From Osedax fenrisi (lineage: Eukaryota; Annelida; Polychaeta; Sabellida; Siboglinidae): a stretch of 64,000 nucleotides of DNA. The stretch covers positions 28,693,871 through 28,757,870 of the forward strand of contig OZ025243.1 of the NCBI GenBank assembly GCA_964019155.1. Direction: 5' to 3'. Within the stretch, counting starts at the first letter, position 1; each line of letters starts with the position of its first letter. Of the stretch, positions 59,063 through 64,000 are shown one piece after another. Made by a program: the position numbers and the translations under genes. Below the pieces are notes generated by a model. It had not been told where the DNA came from. It did no database searches and worked only from the letters and a program-made list of their open reading frames with translations.

Positions 59063-59845
59063 GGAAAATGAGGTAGATGCCGATTGTGTTGATGGTGTTC
59101 CTACTATCAGTAACGGTTGTAAATTACTATCAATACTGTCAATACTGTTATTAAAAACCGATTGGAATTTACGTGATAATTATCACGATAATTATCACGA
59201 TCTTAAGAAAGATGTTTGTTCAAAATCAGATGATAATATATTATTATTAGTTTCGTCATAAATTGGTGATATTGAGTTAGTAGAATGTAGTTTTTATAGA
59301 AAGTAGCCTTATTATCAGAATATATGTTGACTCCTTTGTCTAGGTTATATTCCTTAAGTTTGATTACAAAATTAAGTTGAGTTTACGTATGTATAGAAGA
59401 ATAGTATTGTCATAATAATTATAATAAGTATATAGCGACATTTATTCATTCATATTTTAAGATGTATAGGATATCTATAATTTCTAAACTTGGTAGGAGG
59501 AGTATGATTATTACATATTAATAATAATATCACTATAAATATGGATAACATATACGAACTATAATTAGCTGACTCCAATAGGTAGTCCCAATTAATTATA
59601 GAAATATTATATTTAATTGTGAGTCATAATCAGATTTGATATAGGTTGGGTGATGACATTTAATTAAATGAATTTGAATTGACATTATAATATTTATATG
59701 GATATAACATAAAATATACCTTAGATACATGATAGCTGCAATGATTATTATATTCAATATTTCTAGTATGTTAGATTGAATAAATTGTTCTAATATCATT
59801 AGTTAGTATTACGACTAGTATTTCCGATTTACGTATTGGAAAATT

Positions 59846-59892
<47 letters not shown>

Positions 59893-61067
59893 TATAGTAC
59901 TTTAGTAACTATATAGTAACTATAGTTATAACTGTGTTAGAGTTTTGTGTAAAAATATATACATATTTTGCAACTAAAGAAATATTTCGTAATTATCAAT
60001 ATTTAAATAGTAGTTGAGTTATATAAATATAGTCTCTAGTTAACATAAAGTTTATAATAATATACGATAAATATTTCATTAAACTTCACTTTCTGATGTC
60101 AGATATTGTACGTTTAACTGCGAATATTATATACAATATAGATTAGATTCCTATATTAGCATATATTACGGATAAGTTAATACGTATATGCAAAGTTTGG
60201 GTGTGTGTATCTATCCGAGATTAATTGCACTAGGGATACATATATCATCACGTGATCACTCTATTTGCAACCGTAAGCGTCTTACCACCAACACTATTCT
60301 TGCTTCTCTAATAATCGTATTATAAATTGTTCGTAAATTAGGGGCATGCAATACCTACTATTTCGTCAATGTCAATAACACATGCATTATGCCCATCAAT
60401 ACCTAATCTACTACACATATTCCCATTAGCTATTAAAGGATAAGTTGTTCACCCGTGCATAATGAGTGTAATGTAATACAGATGTGTATGTAATAGTAAG
60501 TATTACAATTATTAGCTGTTACATTGTAATATTCAAGTGTCGTATTGCTACCTGTGTCAGCTTGTGTTAGCTTGGGTTAGCTTGTGTTGGACCTAACTAC
60601 CAATACAACAATGCATATCTCACAGTGCAGGATCATAAATCATACATGTATCATTAAGATATTTGGGAATGGAAAGTAAATATGGGAAGTATTAACAATT
60701 ATTTAACTCGAGGAATTATCGCATTATAGATACGATAACAAATGACGTTATTTTCAATGAATATCGACGTAGATTTTCATCTCTAGTTTAGATTTGTCAT
60801 CTCTAGTTTAAGTATCAATATTCTTTTTACTTTTCCGATGAATTCGACTTTTTATAATATAGCTTTTGTTTACCGAAAAGTTCTTATTCCATTTTCATAG
60901 ATTTACTTCTGTATATATTATTTCTAGTAATCAAAGTTAGGCTGCTCAAATATATAATCGGTGCGCACATAATATCACATTTATTTTATTGTATCAAAAA
61001 TATAAGTACAATATTTAAATTGGATTAATAATAATTATTTTGTTTTACACTTTCGGTGAGTATTAAA

Positions 61068-61124
<57 letters not shown>

Positions 61125-61320
61125 TAATTATATGTCCATCATTTGAAAATAGTTAAATTAAATACGGTGTATAAGAATGGGGTCAGATGAAACTGCATAA
61201 CTTAATTACGGATTGTCAGAGTTGGAAATAATGGGTGTAAATAATAGTGAATTAAATAATATATATATATATATACATATGTATATATAAACATTTATTT
61301 AATCTATTAATTCCATTAAT
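59063..61320. other. AT-rich stretch without gene
   Basis: The stretch holds TA arrays at 59,851-59,885 and 61,070-61,119, a palindromic gataattatcacgataattatcac tract near 59,175, and a short agcttgtgtt tandem at 60,558-60,590. No supported gene. Confidence 0.5.
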
Positions 61321-62309
61321 AACGGGGGTGTTATAATACGGACACCCTATATACCACAATATGTAAATGAGACAATAATAAAATTGGTAGGCAAATTCGA
61401 ACCTCTGCTGACAACCATCAAAAGAAGGAAAATGTCATACTATGGGCACATATGTCGCCATAATAGTTTGGCAAACACTATCATGCAAGGACAAGTTGAA
61501 GGTGCAAGAAGCAGAGGTCGCCCAAAGAAAGACTGGATGTCAAACATCACTCTGTGGACAAACAAGTCGTTAGATGAACTGTTGGAGAAGACGAGGGATA
61601 GACAGATGGAGAAAAGTTGTTATTGTTGCAAGCAACATGATTCCCCCTACGATGCATGCGTCACGGGATTAAAAGTAAAAGTAAGTAATATACCACTAGA
61701 TAAACTATATATTATTGATGAATCAATCAGACAAATACAATTACATTATCTATAATTAATTTTATTAATAATGTATTCTAATTTAATTAGTTAATAATTT
61801 ATTTATTTTTATTATTTTTTTAATTAATAATACAATTTAATTATCTAAATAATAATATTTTTAGATTTAGCTTAATGGTGGTATTAATATTATAAATCAC
61901 GCCATTTTTATGAAAATCAGAATAGTTCATACGCTGCGTGCTTATTGGTTATAGGGCGTCCGTATTAAGACATCCAGAGTGTCCGTGTTAGGAACCTCTA
62001 GATATATTATAACTTAATGATAACAAATATAGAAATTATATATATATATAATTTTTTAAATTCTTTATTTTTTAAATAATATAGTATTATATTTTATATT
62101 GATATATTTGTATATTATTGAGAAGGTTTTAAGTTGGAATTTTTTTTCATAAATTTAAAAACGTAATACAAAAATCAGTTTATTGATTATATCAGCACTA
62201 TTTTGAATAATTAACAAATAAAAAATACTTTTTAGACTATTTATATAATTATGAATATTATATTCATTAAACATTTTTTTGTATGATTTATGGTTTCTGA
62301 GATACCATA
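61321..62309 (+). mobile_element. GGGGAAAGT-ended MITE, copy 4 (left end lost), split by a LINE tail
   Basis: From 'ttataatacggacaccctat' onward it follows copy 2 (25,540 to about 26,200), including 'attgatgaatcaatcagaca' and 'catacgctgcgtgcttattg'. The right TIR and the left arm are missing. A LINE tail is inserted at 61,358-61,687. Confidence 0.8.
61358..61687 (+). mobile_element. 5'-truncated LINE tail
   Basis: An open frame from about 61,384 reads VGKFEPLLTTIKRRKMSYYG, HICRHNSLANTIMQGQVEGA and RSRGRPKKDWMSN. This is the C-terminal block of the LINE-2/LINE-3 group, and it ends in aaaagtaaaagtaagtaa. It is flanked by a perfect 9-bp duplication, atataccac (61,349-61,357 and 61,688-61,696). 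Only the 3' 330 bp of the element was inserted, as is common for LINEs. Confidence 0.9.
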
Positions 62310-62330
62310 AATATACTGAGATATTTTGCG

Positions 62331-62715
62331 AAGCAAAGATATAACCCTCCCTATGCATGCAACGTCATTTAGTAATAGCCCCAACCGCTGCTAGCAGTAG
62401 TATCGAAATCACTGAAATATATTTAGGTTCGGCTCTATTTGCATACAACAATGTTTTCATTGCTCTATTAAATTACATGCAATATAAATTAGATTTTACT
62501 CACTAAATATATACTTATAGCATTGAAACCATACATATCATATTTGTTTGTTATATATTAGTAATGAACACTTAGTTTTCATCATATAAATATTAATTTA
62601 AAGCATATTATTTAACATTTTAAAAGTGTATAGTTAAATACGAATTTACATTATAAACAACGCATAGTTCCTAAAAGTAACCCGCTATAGGTGGCACCAG
62701 GGTATTTTGTATACA
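62331..62715 (+). repeat. Interspersed repeat R, copy 3
   Basis: Matches 58,674-59,062 from gcgaagcaaagatataac to ggtattttgtat and extends to cgaattacacgatt as in copy 1. It directly abuts the right end of MITE copy 4. Confidence 0.85.
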
Positions 62716-63842
62716 AATTTCGAATTACACGATTTCGCGTAAGTGTTATATCTTTCCTTCGGAAAATCTTTGATATTACTGTAGTATACTACATATAAAT
62801 CACAATATAAAAAATATTCTAAGACACAAAACTACGTTGAAATTATATCACAAAGATAATTGAACATAAATTATGTCTATACTTTCTAGTCTATCGTTAC
62901 TTCGATTATCATACAAATAAATAATGTATGTCATATTAATATGGTGATAATATACGTTTATTAGATTATATAATAAAGTATATACTGAGTATCGTGCATG
63001 GTAAATCATCACTAATTATTCGTTAATGATAAGAAGATAAATAATATAATAAATATTTATGGACATCTTTATTAATATTTTTATTTTTATTATAAGTATC
63101 GTGATTTCACTCTCATTTTTCATTATCATTTTCTCTTGTCAATGGACTTGTCTGTTTACACGTTCCATTTATTACAAACTATAGTTATATTACCGCCTGT
63201 ATTTCCTATACCTTTACTCACTACCTCTATAATAATTATCAATACCTTAAAAACCTACTTTTTACCTTTTCCATCACATTTTCCTATACCATAATCGTTG
63301 TAACCAAGATATATTGTTGTCACTAACCTTATTTTTATATTTATCTATATTGTTAACACCACCAATACTATTTCCATCCCCGCTAATTCACCTAGACCCC
63401 TTCCACAATCCCATAATTCCTAACTCCACTATCTCCACCACCACCTCATGTTCTCACTAAAGTCATTTCCGTAAATAATACTCAGAATAAATAGTAGTAG
63501 TATAACATTTACATTAATCAATATAACTTATTATGTTGCTATCATAATTATTCATTTCGAAGTTCTCAGCAACACTGCCAAGTAATCCGTGTCGTTCACC
63601 TTTAGCATTTATAAATAATAATTAATAAATAAATAATGCATATAATCTTTATAAGTTGTATATATCTATATATCTATAATTATTAATATTAATATACATT
63701 AATATAAGCTTATATACTAGTATTAATATTAATACATTAATTACTGTATTATATATTATTATTCAAAAAGTAATAATGTTTTAAATCATGAATTAATCGC
63801 TATCATTGTTTTCATATATTATATATTATGTAATATATAGTA

Positions 63843-63884
<42 letters not shown>

Positions 63885-64000
63885 TGCGCTATAATTAATG
63901 AAGTGTACATAAGGTATAACAATGGTGTGTGACCGCTAACCGCTATGTTCACCATCTCGACCAGACCTACAATTTAAAATAGAATAGATTAGAAAATATA
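62716..64000. other. AT-rich stretch with pyrimidine-rich patch
   Basis: 63,100-63,480 is unusually C/T-rich on the plus strand (CCACCACC and ACCTCC words) without a convincing frame. A TA array lies at 63,848-63,882. A possible 26-nt micro-exon lies on the minus strand at 63,941-63,966 (acceptor attgtag, donor GTTAGC). Confidence 0.4.

Noticed and set aside
63540..63660. Minus-strand piece resembling a Y-type exon (ERHGLLGSVAEN)
   Set aside because: Weak acceptor, no donor and no shared key residues.
1..64000. CRISPR arrays
   Set aside because: All tandem arrays are direct minisatellites without unique spacers, and the genome is eukaryotic.

Overview
The window comes from an AT-rich eukaryotic nuclear genome, most likely an invertebrate animal. 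Spliced exons with GT..AG borders, a thrombospondin type-1 (TSP1) domain joined to a membrane helix, several LINE types, a Ty3/gypsy LTR element, a tRNA-derived SINE, MITEs and dozens of (TA)n arrays all fit that. No bacterial-type operon, rRNA or tRNA gene is visible, and I cannot name the species.

The main content is a pair of tandem, minus-strand, multi-exon genes that I call P1 (about 57.4 to 46.5 kb) and P2 (about 28.1 kb down to 10.7 kb, perhaps 1.4 kb). I built them by hand from splice sites, reading phase and similarity between the two loci. Seven successive exons match in order, intron phase and almost in length: 163/157, 162/156, 235/223, 189/189, 121/94, 136/136 and 108/108 nt. P1 reads as a type I membrane protein. 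Its ectodomain alternates a 'GFP' module (X), a short helical-looking module (Y) and a cysteine-rich module (Z), followed by one TSP1 domain, a membrane helix and perhaps a short acidic tail. I do not recognise the X, Y or Z modules. The donor sites are unusual: many read GTTAG. One P1 intron carries about 51 copies of an 11-bp repeat that spells GTTAGA on the transcribed strand.

Between P1 and P2 lies a third minus-strand gene (43.1 to 45.6 kb). It encodes an intronless, extremely repetitive protein of about 817 residues rich in Lys, Gly, Asp, Asn and Ser, with a poly(A) signal just after its stop.

The remainder is mobile and repeated DNA. There are dead LINEs at 4.6-7.9 kb (+), 33.7-36.5 kb (+) and 39.4-42.8 kb (-, with a perfect 29-bp target duplication), and CR1/L2-like fragments at 10.0-10.3 and 11.2-12.3 kb (-). 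A Ty3/gypsy element (19,361-24,235) is nested inside a hAT-like MITE (19,239-25,001) within a P2 intron. Further elements are four copies of a GGGGAAAGT-ended MITE family, a MITE with long inverted ends at 30.7-31.4 kb, a 580-bp palindrome at 18.2-18.8 kb, a folded-back element at 15.7-16.0 kb, a SINE in two copies and several minisatellites. Nearly all other short open frames are chance frames in AT-rich DNA.
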